Below are positions 22,686 through 35,800 of a stretch of 64,000 bases of DNA, piece after piece. Within the stretch, counting starts at the first letter, position 1. Each line of letters opens with the position of its first letter. This stretch comes from Allodiplogaster sudhausi (Eukaryota; Nematoda; Chromadorea; Rhabditida; Diplogasteridae): the NCBI GenBank assembly GCA_945643635.1, contig CALZFC010000020.1, positions 4,065,001-4,129,000 of the forward strand, read 5' to 3'. The notes beneath the pieces are model-generated. The model had not been told where the DNA came from. It did not search any database and was given only the letters and a program-made list of their open reading frames with translations. Position numbers and translations under genes: made by a program.

Positions 22686-25600
22686 CTATTTCTTGAAGAC
22701 GTCGTCCTTGCCGACGGCCGCGCCGCGAGCGTCGGGTAGTTCGGGTCGCTCGTCGCTGCAAATACATAATTAAAATAATAAATACATGACATAGCATCAT
22801 GGCGTAACAAGTGAGGCGAGAATCCACTGACCAGCCTTGTCTCCCTGGTTGGTGGGTGCCTGGGGCTTTCCGCCGCCGCCTCCTCCTCCCTTCTTGTCCG
22901 CCCCGAAGCAGTCTTTGTTGCCCACGGCCGCGAGTGTCTGGTAGTTCGGGTCGTGGGTAGCTGAAGTTAATTGAACAGCATCAGAAACAATACTAATTAT
23001 TAACTACTATGGTTGTATGTATCTCTCCCTCTTAAATTACCGGTAAAACGATTTCTTTGAGCAAACATTCAAAAGCGTGGAAATGATCTCTAGTGGTTCT
23101 CTCTGCGAGAGAACACAAAGAGCATACCGGCCATTCCACCGCCGGCTGGCTCAGCAGGTGCTCCTCCTCCTCCTCCGCCAGCGGCCTTTTTGTCAGCTCC
23201 GAAGGCGTTGCCGCCAACCGCCGCTAGCGTCTGGTAATTCGGGTCGTGGGTGGCTGGAGAAGAGAAGTTTTTGATGGATTGAACTGCAATTGAAGCTGAT
23301 CTCTATCTCGCAGCCGCACCAGCCATGTCGCAAGCGGCCGGTGCCTTGGGACCTCCGCCACCGCCGGCGGGCGCAGCTCCGCCCCCGCCTGCCGCCTTTT
23401 TGTCTGCGCCAAACGCGTCACCGCCCACAGCCGCCAGCGTCTGGTAGTTCGAGTCGTGCGTGGCTGGAAAAGAAAGCATTCTTCACTTTATTCTATTGAC
23501 AAGCCTGCTACAAGAACGGTAGAGATCTATATCTCTTACCAGCCATTCCTTTTTTCACAAACCAGCCATTCCGCCCGCGGCGGGTGCCTTCGGCAAACCG
23601 CCGCCTCCGCCTCCCCCTGCGGCTCCGGCAGCCTTGTCAGCGCCAAAATCAGCGTTCTTGGGCAAGGCTCTGGTAGTTCGGGTCGTGTGTTTCTGAGAAA
23701 ATGGTATTCAATGATGCAGTTTTAAAGTTTTGGAATTAGTTGACACAACAATATATGTACATATATGACGGTGCCATCTAAAAAATCCGCGTTTTTTGAG
23801 TTTTGACCTGTTTTGTGGGATTTTTGCAGCGTCTGCAAAAATATACATGTATTAAATTGCAGTTTTTTTGATCAACTTTATACGCGTATGCAGAAATTTT
23901 AGCGAAATTTGAGCACAAAAGTACGTGTATAAAAGAGCTCAAAAACAGACCATAAAACTAGGCAAAAACATACGCGTACAAAAATGTGCAGAAAATATGA
24001 GCACGAAAGTACATGTATGAAAGTGCTACGAGTTTTCGAGCAAAAAAGTACGCGTATAAAAGTGCTCAAAAGTTTTGAGCAAAAAAGTACGCGTATAAAA
24101 GTGCTCAAAAGTTTTGAGCAAAAAAGTACGCGTATAAAAAAAGTGCTCAAAATTTTTGCACAAAAAAGCACGCGTACAAAAGTGCTCAAAATTTTTAGGC
24201 AGAAAATGACGCGTATAAAACTGCTCAAAAGTTTGGGGAAGAACCCAGCTGCTACTTTTTAATGAGCTGGAATGAAATATGTCGCAAAAAATATACTTTG
24301 GAAATAGAATTCAAAATAATAGGAACAGAAGCACCTGACAATTCATTAAATGTGTTACAGATTAACTGATGAATGGTACATGAGAAGCTATTAGTACAAA
24401 TAAACAAGATCAAAATAACTATATGACTTGGCCATCACGGCCCCTGATCACATGATGTACTAAGTCCGCTGGCGAGAGGGCCTGGTCTCTTGACGCACAA
24501 TAGCGGGGTGAACATCCTCGTCGCTACCCTGCGACTCTTGTTCGATTTAAATATCAACCAATGACAAAAAATTTTTATGTTATGGCATACGCCAACAAAA
24601 CTTGAAGTGATAAAACATTAATCTCAAGAAGTTATCATGATAAAATTCAGCGAAAAAAAACACACCTGCCAAACGAGTTCCCGGACCGGCGCGCTCGCTT
24701 ATGACGTCGCCATTCGTAGATGACGAGCGCTGTGAGTCGGGGATGAACTCATCACATCTGAAAGAGTAAAACATCAAATCACAATCATAAAAATACGAAA
24801 TAAATGCAGTCCCAAGTAAAAAGCCGAATATTTCGTTGAAAGTGAATTTATAGTACACTGAAAGTCTACTACATTGGTGAATAGTACTTACTCTGAATTG
24901 TAGTGTACTCGCACACTCTTCACGGAAGCACTTGAATAAAGTTATGCAACTTTTCATTCGGTTTTTACGCTTGTTTTTTTAAAAAGTATATTGCTCGAAA
25001 AAATACAAACTTAATTCAAGCATTGCTCTGAAGATTGTGCGAGTACACTACAATTCAGAGAAAGTACTATTCACCAATGTACAGTAGACTTTCAGTGCAC
25101 TATAAATTCACTTTTAACGAAATATTCGGCTTTTTACTTAACTCAGCATTTATTTCGTATTTTTGTGATTGTGATTTGATGTTTTACTCTTTCAGATGAG
25201 ATGAGTTCATCCCCGACTCACAGCGCTCGTCATATACGAATGGCGACGTCATAAGCGAGCGCGCCGGTCCGGGAACTCGTTTGCCAGATGTGTGTTTTTT
25301 TTCTCGCTGAATTTTTTCATGATAACTTCTTGAGATTAATGTTTAACCACTTCAAGTTTTGTTGGTGTGTGCCATAACAGAAAAATTTGTTGTCATTGGT
25401 TGATATTTAGATCGAGCAAGAGTCGCAGGGTTGCGACGAGGATGCTCGCCCCGCTTTTGTGCGTCAAAAGACCAGGCCTTCTCGCCAGCGGACTTTGTAC
25501 ATCATGTGATCGGGGGCCGTGATGGCCAAGTCATATAGTTATTTTGATCTTGTTTATTTGTACTAATAGCTTCTCATGTACCATTCATCAGTTAATCTGT

Positions 25601-27440
25601 TACATATTTAATGAATTGTCAGGTGCTTCTGTTCCTATCATTTTGAATTCTATTTTCAAAGTATTTTTTGGCGACATTTTTCATTCCAGCTCATTAAAAA
25701 GTAGCAGCTGGGTTCTTCCCCAAACTTTTAAGCAGTTTTATACGCGTCCTTTTCTACCTAAAATTTTTGAGCACTTTTGTACGTGTACTTTTTTGTGCAA
25801 AACTTTTGAGCACTTTTTTACGCGTACTTTTTTGCTCAAAACTTTTGAGCAATTTTGTACGCGTACTTTTTTGCTCAAAAATACTGGGCACTTTTCTACG
25901 CGTATTTTCCTGTCCAAAATTCTTAAGCATTTATGTTCACGTATTTTCCTGCTCAATTTTTTTTGCACACTATTGTACGCGTATATACGTGCTCATATTT
26001 CAGAGTGATTTCTGTGAACGTTTGTACACGTATATTTATGCGCATTTTTATTTGCTCACGTTTGTACGCGTATAAAGTTGATCAAAAAAGTATGTAGTTT
26101 AGTACATGTATATTTTTGCAGACGCTGCAAAAATCCCACAAAACAGGTAAAAATTCAAAAAACGCGGATTTTTTAGTTGGCACCGTCATATATGTAGTTC
26201 GATTTACTAAGGTGAATTTTGTAGAATCGAAACCCCATCGGCCATCCCTCCGGCTGCCGGAGGTTTGATTCCATCTCCAGGCGCCTTCTTCGCTCCATCC
26301 GCAGGCGTCTTCGCTCCATCTGCAGGCGTCTTGCCTGCACCTGCTAAAAATACAGAGTGTTTAACTCCGTTTTTGATATGTAACTTTCGGATGTTCGGAA
26401 GAGAGAAAAGATGTCGAATGGGCTGAAGTTTCTGGCTCGCCTTCCTTGTCTTTTTCGTCCTCATCCTTGTCCTCCTTTTTCCCCGCCACTTTCGGAGGAG
26501 CGGCTTTCGAAGCGGTCGCTTTCGCCGGCTTTTTCTTCTGTAAATTGGAGAAATTAATAGAGAGTTCCCTCTCTATAATGAAAGTGCACTATACTTTATA
26601 CGCAGTATTTTGTTTTCATCTGTCGACTTTATGTGCACTTTCCTCTTTTATTTCGTACAAGTTCCTTCTGACCACTTCCCTTAAAGTGCTTAAAGTGCTG
26701 CTAACTCGCGGGAAATGCAACTTTCATTCAGCGGTTTGTTCATTCAAAATTCTTGTTTTCTCTCGAAAATGTGCCGAGGAGTGAAATTGAAGCCGAACCG
26801 AGCAGAGCGCAAGGAGGAAGGCCGCGGTGAAGGGGAGGAGAGAGGTGAGAATCGTCTTGAACGGACCTCCAGGCAGTTCGGTATCACTCATTCCGTCGCT
26901 CATTCTCGAATCAACCTTAATCTATGGTAGATGTTAATTTAAACCTTATTGATTTTCAATAAGGTAATTTTATAAATATATCAGGCAGATTTCAAAAGTA
27001 ATCGTATCTTTTTTTCTTTGAATTTGGTTACCGTTGTTGTCCTCAGAACCGATCGAAGTGATGAGTATTTAATAAAACATTGCCATTAGGATTCCCCTTT
27101 CCGTAAGTAGTTGGTCATTTTTAGGCTTAGAAAATAGAAGTTCCCTTTAATGGCGGAGTAAATAATAATTTGAGGGAGAAATATAGACGAAAAAGATGAG
27201 AGCGATGAAGGACCCGACTGACCAGCAACGGAAGACAGCTGTGAAATGGCTGCAGTGGATGCTTTCTTGCCTCGTCGATTTTTTTTTTCCAAAGTACAAA
27301 TTTCGCAATTTGTACTTTGGAATTAAAATTAAGATAACTTGAAACGACTTCGAACTTCAACTTTGACTAACCATCATTTTCACGTTTCATATCTTTCTTA
27401 ATCGGCTCTTCGGCGGCAACCGATGAAGTGCGATTGAACT
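22686..27440 (-). CDS. Gene with tandem DPNYQTLAAVG/FGADKK exons
   Basis: Upstream exons near 27.37-27.44, 27.22-27.27, 26.43-26.54 and 26.22-26.34 kb are Lys/Glu/Ala/Pro-rich (KDEDEKDKEG; a TPADGAK repeat). After a 2.5-kb intron filled by a hairpin transposon come five similar exons at about 23.56-23.70, 23.33-23.46, 23.10-23.26, 22.83-22.97 and 22.69-22.76 kb. Each carries THDPNYQTLAAVG or a variant, then FGADKK and a Gly/Ala/Pro linker. I recognise this as a repeat seen in nematode proteins but know no function. The first unit of the series (near 23.65 kb) and the last (near 22.72 kb) need a 1-2 base shift to stay in frame. Read that way the last ends FKK then TAG at 22686-22688. Decay or read errors are both possible. 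Confidence 0.6.
23881..24240. repeat. Left subterminal tandem repeat (ACGCGTA core)
   Basis: About ten units of 36-40 bases, each with TACGCGTATAAAAGTGCTC or a variant, and a TTTTGAGCAAAA link. The mirrored array is at 25.73-26.08 kb. Confidence 0.85.
25725..26085. repeat. Right subterminal tandem repeat (inverted array)
   Basis: Inverted counterpart of the left array, with units such as TTTTGAGCACTTTT and TACGCGTA, more diverged than the left. Confidence 0.85.
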
Positions 27441-27922
27441 CGGGAATAATGATATTCTTTAAACAAGAGAAATAACCTCAAACAACTTTAACCTTTTTCA
27501 AGAGCGTCGTTGAGCATAGTGATGAGCAAATTTGGAAAGTGATACTTGCTTAAATTTTCATTTACACCCTTCATTCGGATAGGAAAAATAATCGCTAACG
27601 ATAATTTTTGACATTTAAAACTACTGGCCCATGTTCATGACTTTTCCAAAGGCTATTGAAACTCTTGTTTTTCCTGCTTTCCAGGAGGGATCAGAAGGAT
27701 CTTTTCATCGCACGCATATGAGAATTTAAATGCCGTCTTTTCAGCTTCCGGCCCAGGCTAAGAAAGTTTCTCGAATTCGCATCATATGACTATGAAACCC
27801 ATTGACCTATTCCTTCATTAGTCATAGCTGCCACGTTGGTCCTCTTCACAGGCCTGCTAGAAATCGAATTTCGCATTGTATAATGAGCAAATGAAGAGCT
27901 TCTTCTGAGGAATTAACAATAT

Positions 27923-28204
27923 TAAAGGAGGTATCCGGGGAATAATTAACCTAAGTTTTTCTATATGAACGTGTTCATCTTGGCGTAAAACATGTATCCA
28001 AAAAGTTAGAGCGATTTTCTTCCATTACATTCTGAGCAATAGTAACGTGAAAACTGGCGGGTAGAGAATTAGCTACGGTGGGTCAGAGCCGCCCTCCTAT
28101 TTCACATGCTCTCTCGACCGAGCGACAGGCAACTTTATGAGCGCGCGCATTCAAACTCGTTCTCTGGCGCTACTGTAAAATTATTCGCCGGATACTTCCT
28201 TTAA
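27923..28204. mobile_element. MITE, AAAGGA-end family
   Basis: A 280-bp element whose ends TAAAGGAGGTATCCGG and CCGGATACTTCCTTTA are inverted repeats. Related sequence covers 1-250, and another end lies at 29.19 kb. Confidence 0.75.
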
Positions 28205-28835
28205 AGGAGCGGAAGAAACCCTATCTAATTACGCTTAATAAGATTTAAAACTCCATTAGGTTTCCTTATAAAGGAAGCTAACTTGCACGATAATCTTGTT
28301 CATGCCTTTATTTGAAATGGTCATGGTCTACAGAAAAGAGAAGAAGAGAGGCTATCTGGTTGCCGGCCATGAATCGAAGGAACAAACTGTAGCGTTAACT
28401 TTACTTGCTTGTCATAAGGAAGCGGGCATGAGCAAGGGAGAGGATAGAGAGTGGCGACCTACATATCAGGGAAAAGATGAAAGACGTAGGGTAACATTGC
28501 TATCCTCAATAAATATATGTGTTAAAAGAATCATAAAATTCTACAATGTTTACAACCTCGTTATGCGTGTATAGAAAACACGATATTATGGCATTCACTA
28601 GTAAAAACAAATATTGAATGAACGCCTTAATTCCAGTCCTTGCAGGTATGTACATTAAAGAAAGAGACATTTTTTATTGATACAATAAAAAAAAAATACT
28701 TTTTCGCATGGCTGTTTTTTTTGTTACATGCAGAAGGGATAACGTGAGAGACATCTTGAACGGTTGTAGTCGATAGTGAAAGAGGATGGATGAGACTACG
28801 AAGGCGGCAAGAGAGAAGTGACGTCATCACTTCTT

Positions 28836-29186
28836 CTAGTTTCCGCTCACGCTCACCTGTCTTGGCGCCGGACGGCAGAAGCTTTGCCTGATTGGCTTGC
28901 GAAGTTCGCGATTGCACACGATAATTGCAATGCTTGAAAGAGTTAAATTTATTTTAAAAAATTTAAGACATTTTCAATTATATTTTCATTAAAAAATTTT
29001 CTTGCATGCTATGCAAATAAGAGAACCACCACAAATTTATAGATTATATTCAAAATAGACAAACCTGTCCCCGCCGACGGAAATCAACCAAACGACAGTT
29101 GTCGGCGTGAGCAATTCGAAATGCGGCAGAATAACGAATGTTAGTGAGATGTCAAAAGCGAAGAGGCATGTCTGGGCGCACGACTT
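28836..29186 (-). pseudogene. 3' fragment of an Srx-type receptor
   Basis: Two exons match the last two of the gene at 20.6-22.1 kb, in opposite orientation. They cover TM6 (CLFAFDISLTFVILP), the start of TM7, and a tail with the same pattern (AIIVCNRELRK, ending SVSGN then TAG). Exon one is cut at 29186 where an AAAGGA-type MITE end begins, and no upstream TM exons are found nearby. It is a truncated inverted duplicate, presumably non-functional. Confidence 0.7.
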
Positions 29187-29332
29187 AAAGGAGGTCTCCG
29201 GCGAATAATTAACATATCGGTTTTTAAGCATGGATCAGTTCGTCTCATCGTAAAACTTAGATAGAGAAAGAACGAACACGTATGTACATACAGTTGAGGA
29301 AGAATAGATAATGAAAGTAGAAATTGGATGTG

Positions 29333-31240
29333 TCATTCGATAGTCTGCTGCCGCCGGAGAACGAGCTGCTGCAGAGCTCCGCCGTGGACGCTCTTCTTTC
29401 TGAAAAACTTTTAGAAGTAAAATTCAACGCTTTTTGGTTGAAAAATATCCTTGGTTTCGCATTCTTGCATTCGCTCCTTTTTGCCTAACAAAGAGCATGT
29501 GATTTATAGAGAGAAGCCACGACAACGGTGAGGAAAGTTCTAAGAGATTAGCAATGAGTTCCTGCTTCTTTAACGAATTAAAATGCAGCAAAGCAACAAA
29601 AAAAACGGGCCTGTCATGAATGCAGTCGATTCGTTCGCGTGCGAGCGGCAGCTGTTCGTCCGAGAGTTTCTCGAGGAGAAGGGCGAACATCTCCGGCTGG
29701 TTGTAGCGGAACGCGTCTTTCAACGCTCTCAAAGCGCAGGCGGAAGCGGTGAAAAAGTTTTGAAGAGAAAAATGATAAGTTACCTAAAGTTTTCCATGCA
29801 AAGCAATCGCTTTCGGAGAATCGAGCACGAGTTGTCCAGAAGAAACTCAAGTTTCTTCAAATTCTTTCGTTCGACAACTGGATCGGTCTCTTCTTCCTGA
29901 ATACACAAGGAGCATTCCCTCCTCGACAGATTGGAAGTACAGGAAAAGTCAAATACACACACTTGTATAACTTAACTTAAAACCATACATTGATGGACTT
30001 GTAGAGGGCGTCGTAGAAGGTGGTCCACGTGAGACGGGCCACGTACACCGGGTTCACTAAGCACAGCTCAGAACACACGAAGCGCATCGTTTCACGGCTT
30101 CGTGCGCGGAAGCACATTGCACGCCATTGGAGGAGGCCTTTGAGAGAGAATGGGAGTTAAAGAGAAACAAAAGATTGAGAGAGAGAGGTAGCATACCAAT
30201 GTACTCCCGGTGCTGCGGCGCCGTCCGTCGCCAGAGGAATCGTGTGAGCTCAGCGAATCCGTGAGTGATGGCGAATCGAAAGGCGAGCATGAGTCGTTGG
30301 TTCGGCGGCCGATTGTCCATGTTGAACATGTATTCCCAGCTGGAGCAGCCGCCGCGGAGGACAGCCAGCCAGAAGTCGTTGACCGGGTGCTCGCATAGGC
30401 GCTTTCTGATTCATTATTACTGAATAAAAAAAAATTAAGTTAACGGTAAGATTATTGTTTTCTAGGCAAGCCAATGCAAAAAGAAACCTGAAAGTGGTGA
30501 GTCGATGTCTGTCAAAGAGGAAGTCATCCTCAAGGTCTCTCTCGAGTGCGTAGGCCGCGGCGAAATGGAAGTGCAGCGGCGGCACTCGCGGCTGATGATC
30601 TCGCGGGCCGTGGCCAGGTCGTTGATCTCGTAGCTTCAATCTCTCTACTTCTTTATTTCATTCAATAGTTCTTATTATTAAAGATGTAACAAAAAAAGAA
30701 TATTGAGTCGAATGTCCATAAACTGACCATCCGGGAATCCACTGGATACAGTAGTAGAAGGTGCGCAGATGTTCACTGCGATGAGCATGCGGGATCTGGG
30801 CGGTGGCAGAAGAAGAGGACGGGGCAGGAGCTTCGGCGCCGCCGCTGGCGCCGACGCCCCTGCCGCGCCGTCTCTGCGGCCTTCTCTCGGCGCCCTCCGC
30901 CGTCGCGTCCATGTCCGCGCTCACGTCGAACATCTCCGCGTGCTTCTCGCCTAAGACAATCATCAGCTACTTATTATTTTAACATTTAATTTTTTTTTTT
31001 ATTTATCAAAGGTGATAAGATTATCGAATTGTCTTGTCACTTCGGCATCTGCCGATCTTCTGAACTTTACCTCTCTTGCCAATCCCGAGCCATAAAATTG
31101 CGCTAACCCCAGCGATTGACTTCTCGAAGGATCTCTCCGATCGCCTCAAGCATATCCCGCCGGATGGCCAGCGGCAGTCGCATATCCCGAATGATCTCTC
31201 GCAAAGCCCGCGACACCTCCGGCAGACGCCGCCAGCGGAT
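29333..31240 (-). CDS. Unrecognised helical-repeat protein
   Basis: Minus-strand exons at about 31.11-31.24 (LPEVSRALREIIRDMRLPLA), 30.72-30.95, 30.48-30.63, 30.20-30.40 (EYMFNMDNRPPNQRLMLAF), 30.00-30.14, 29.79-29.90, 29.58-29.76 (ALRALKDAFRYNQPEMFALL) and 29.33-29.40 kb (ends TGA). The peptides are alpha-helical with Leu/Phe/Trp spacing like ankyrin-type or related nematode repeat proteins, but I cannot name the family. In the exon at 30.5-30.6 kb the reading appears to move by one base between EIISRE and PPLHFHFAAAY; this is either a frameshift or a sequence error. No signal peptide or membrane segment is seen. It lies between the Srx fragment and the LAPTM-like gene. Confidence 0.5.
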
Positions 31241-31837
31241 CTCTTTCTAACACAATTTATGAGCTATTATGCAAGAAGATAATGAGGAAGTGGATTTTCT
31301 GCTGCTACTGCGAGAACTGAAGGACCTTATTATTTAGCAAACTCTACTATATTTTTGAAAAAAAAGTAGCAACTGAATTCCGTAAAAAAACCAGTTTTGT
31401 TAGCGATAATCCTTGAAATCAGCTTATTCCTATCAAAACACAAATGAGTGCAACCATTCACTATAGTACAATGATATTTTGCGGAAACCTGGAAGAGTAG
31501 AAGAGCTGTGAATCGAGTGGAAAGGAAGCGAAGAGTCGGAAATGGGTCCGGACTCATTTTTTGAGGCTTACCAATACTAAAATATAAGAGTAAATAATAT
31601 TTATAGATCTGTTTTAAAAAAATCAAAAAAGGAAATTAGTTTGTTGGAAATATTACTTATAAACGAACAAAAATATTGGCAATGTAGAAGGAAGAAAGCG
31701 CGAGGACAGCGGACCAGGAGGCTAGGAAAAATCCGCACACACACACTTTCCAGCAAACGCTTGCCTTCTACTTTTTTCTGATCAAAATCTCTGTATATCT
31801 CTCTCCATCCTCTCTCTCTCCTCTCTCTCGCTCCATC

Positions 31838-31871
<34 letters not shown>

Positions 31872-32140
31872 TTCTATCAATCTCTCTCTCCTCTCTCTCC
31901 TCCTCCCCCTTCCTCGTGGATCCCTTTGTCACCGAAGTTCTTTATCTCCCTTACACTCTCATTCTCGTCTCCAATATCTCTCCATGTCCTCTCGCAAACG
32001 GTTACATTCTATGTCCTGTCTCGAAGTTTTCGTTCTCACCCTCTCGGCTCTCTCTCTCTTGACCTCGTGCTCTTTAGTTCTCATTATCCCTGCGTCTCTT
32101 TTCATTCCTTTCATTCCCTCACTCTCTCTCCCCCCTCTCT

Positions 32141-32176
<36 letters not shown>

Positions 32177-32448
32177 GTCATGCTCTCTCACTCTCCAGTC
32201 ACACGATTCCTTGAAGATGTTGTCCCTTCTCTTTTCTTCACACAACTGGATGGATGCACGGAGCATAAACAGGAATCTCTCTGCTGAAAAAGAGCTCTTG
32301 CCGAGAGGGAACCAGTCAGATTTTGTGTAAACAAAACATTTGTAAATAACAGAAAAAGGGAAATTTGTGTTGTTGTTGCAAAGATGTTCATTGAACTCGA
32401 GATGTTAGCTCAGTAGCGAATTGAGATTGTACTTTTCAGTGTAGAGAG

Positions 32449-32483
<35 letters not shown>

Positions 32484-32852
32484 CAGCTGACACTTGCAGT
32501 CCATCCAGAATGATTGGAGTGAGAGAGGGAGTGGAAGAGACTGAAAAAAACTGGAAATTTGATGGAAGAGGACAGGGAAAGAGATAGAGAGAGTGCATGA
32601 GAGAGAAATAAAACTTGGAATGGATGTTGTCCACGAAGCAAGACGAACTGGTCGCTCTTTGCAAAGTGGCCTTTTTTTTACTCACAGTAGTATTCAGTCT
32701 GCTAGCGTCATTTGTATTGAAATACAAGCATCTCTCATGGAATGGATTAAAAAAAATTATTACAGCGAAGGAAATAAATTGAACATTCCAGGGAATAACA
32801 GAATGGATGGGCAGAAAATAAATGAATAGATCTACGAGGTTTGCGAAGTCAG
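31241..32852. other. CT-rich spacer, no gene recognised
   Basis: Long CT-rich stretches at about 31.80-31.91 and 32.10-32.20 kb and a GA run at 32.449-32.482 kb. The Leu/Ser frames here are products of the repeats. Confidence 0.6.
32449..32482. repeat. (GA)n microsatellite
   Basis: A pure GA run downstream of the LAPTM-like gene. Confidence 0.95.
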
Positions 32853-35800
32853 TTAGTTCATCTCGTCTTGATAGCCGGTACGAGGTCCTCGAGATGCAAC
32901 AAACTGAAAGAGAAAAGGTATGCACAGAAAGATGTATTTTATGTGATGAAAAATAAGCATAAAATATAAGCATAAACTAAAGCAAAATAAGAAAGGAGAA
33001 AAAAAACGTTACCTTGGGTACTTGGTGTCCGTATCGGACCCGGAGATAGTTGTGGTACTTGGAGATGAAGACCAAGAAGAAGATGGTCATGAGGAATTCG
33101 AAGAGGAAAAGGCCGAGCACGTACGCGATTAGAGATTGGTTGTACTGAGTCACCTACAAGTCAGGTTCCCTTTGATTCTCCAAGAAAACGTCATCTGTGA
33201 TTGTGCATACAAGTCACTGAAAAAGCTCCAAAGTTTATTTTGTTGAAACCCGCGCACCCACATTCACTCTCTCGGTCGCCTAACGGCCGCACACTCTCTC
33301 TCCCTCTCTACGCTCCGCCCCCTCGGGAGAGGGTGCGCCAGAGAGGGGCTCTGCACGACTGCAGGACGGCTGGTTCGAGCACCGACCGCAAGCCAGGAGG
33401 CATATTAACAGGTCGGTCATTACACATTATTAGATCTAGATGAGGAGTCAGGCTTTAGGCGGCCTGGCTTCTTACATTTAGGTCCCGGGTCGAACTCTTG
33501 CCGCAGGGGCAAGAGGGAAGCCCAGTGAACAAGTAAATTAATTTTTTTTTACCAAAAATTATTTAATTCAAAATTTTTAATATTTAAACTATACTTGTTC
33601 ACAAGGACTAACATAATCTAGTGAACTCTTGAGCCTCTAGCCGGTGAACTCACACTCCTAGGTTCTAGGTTAGATTGTCTGAGTTAACTAGTCACCCCCC
33701 AGTAGCATGTTTCGTGTTTTGGAATGACTCCGTTTATTTGGTTATAAGGTAAGCGTTATTTGCCGGTGGTAGCACGTCCCACCTATTGAGAGTGACCCAA
33801 GTGGATAGTAACTTGCAGCACGGGGAGCTGCAAGGCTGGGCACCTCCATCCTAGAATCCCCATAGAGTAGACGAGGGCCCCCAAGGTAGCTGTATCCACT
33901 GTAGTTCCTCTCCTCCTACAGTGGCTAGGCAAGGCGGTAGCCTGGGATGGCGCTTACCGCAATCGAATTCATATGTAAGTCTCTCTATAGTCCAAACTAG
34001 GATAGGCAAACGGAGTTAGCAACTGGGTTTGATTTTGGTGATAGCGGACAATCTCTCTACCAATAGCTTTGATGGATACGATTAGAAGGATAGCTAAAAT
34101 AGAGGTAAAAGTGTGACGTTCATTCCACGCTGGCTGGAGTACCTTTAGAGAAATGTGTATGCTCGTTCCGCCTAAGCCGTTTTGTAGAAGTGCAACCAGC
34201 ACTGTTTCGGGTATTTGTTTTTTCTTGTTTTGTTCACAGTGCTGGTATCCTATCCCTCTCTCATCCTCTCTTATTTATATATATGTCTAACAAATTTCTA
34301 TATGTATGTATATTTCTATATATCTGTATGTATATTTCTATATATCTCTCTCTATTCTCTCTCGTTGTTTCTTTCTCTGATGCAGGCGTACATTCTCTCT
34401 CTCTCTATCTCTACGCCGCTGGCCTTGATTAATTGATTATGGCCGAGAGTACCCGGTCGCAGCCGATCGAATCTCTCATTTGACTATCAGCCAGCAGGCA
34501 TTAGAGGCACACAGAGTAAACAATTGAGAGCCACATTTTCTCTCTTTCTCTCTCTAACTCACTCTATCTCATATGTATCTTATATCTTTCTCGTCTCATT
34601 TACTCTCACTGCTGCCCGCTGCCTCGAACTAGGTCAAGATTGATGATATTAGGCTCAGTGCGCCTGTCAGATAAGACGGCGCACACAACATTTGCATTCC
34701 AGCCAGTCCAGCTGGCACAGAAAAAATCGTCAACAATCTCGGTCTAGCCATATCTTTCTCTCTTCCTTTCTTTCTTTCCTTCTTTCTTTCATTATTTCTC
34801 TCTCCATCTCTATATCTCTCATTAATAAGGCTTACCCAATATATTTCAATCAAAAGTTTCGCTTATTGTTATTCTTAATTTTCTCGTAAATGTATTTTCG
34901 TTATAGTATATCATGCATTTAGAAAGTAGCTAGTTATCTTTATATTTACTTCGTGCTGTCCAATGTCACGACCAAACTTCGTCTCGGCAAGGAAAACATC
35001 TTCGACTTAGCGCTCTCGCGCTGTACACCGGACGAAGAACAGCTATTACCATCATCAGACTTTCGTTCGCCAAAACATCGACAAAGGAGGCTCACTCGAC
35101 GAACGAGAACGCGGGGCATTCGCCGCAAACGGCACCCCGTTTCACTTCATTGCCGAAGTCGACTACAACCTCCAGATTGGCAACGATCATCATGAAACAA
35201 ATCGTCGAACACTTCCTCACATCCCCGATGCTAGCATCGCATGCTGGTATCGACCGCACTCTCTCGTGCATCCGGCGACGATACAACTGGCCGGAAATGA
35301 AGAAGGACGTGGAAGAAGCAGTCACTCTCTGCCTGAAGTGCAGGAAGAGAAAGAAGTTCTCCCACGAAGAGACGAAGGAGCCTCTTGGCACCTTCCCGGA
35401 GCCCAGTCTCCCCTACGAGCGTCTCCACGTCGACATTCTGGGTCCCCTGCCACAGACAATCGACGGCAACCGATACATCCTCTCCATGCGTGACGCGCTG
35501 ACCAGGTTCGCCATCGCCGTCCCACTCAAGGACCAGCGCGCTACCTCCGTCGAACGCGCCTTCATGGATGCAGTGATCGGCAAGCACGGAGCGCCCACCT
35601 CTCGCTCGTCATCTTCGCAATAAACCGTTCAATCGGTACATCACCATTCGAAGCACTCTTCGGCAGAACACCAAGGATTCCGGAGGATAATGGCAACGAT
35701 CCCTGGAACTGCCAGTTCTTCATGGAGCCCTCGTACACAGACAAGCTCAAGGCAAACATGAAGAGCGTCTGGAAGCTGGTCAGAGAGAAGCTCAATGTAA

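Larger units (their letters stand above)
23766..26188. mobile_element. 2.4-kb hairpin (foldback) transposon
   Basis: Two arms of about 1.16 kb are inverted copies of each other and meet near 24.97 kb around a loop of roughly 90 bases. The ends read TGACGGTGCCA, with TA on both sides as target duplication. Each arm has a subterminal tandem array with the core ACGCGTA. A longer GC-poor part contains matched segments such as GGACCGGCGCGC (left) and GCGCGCCGGTCC (right). No transposase is visible; it is non-autonomous. It occupies an intron of the DPNYQ gene. Confidence 0.85.

Noticed and set aside
23984..24262. Lys-rich repeat protein (EQKSTRIKVLKS units)
   Set aside because: Arises from the subterminal tandem repeat of the hairpin element. 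The mirrored array does not preserve it.
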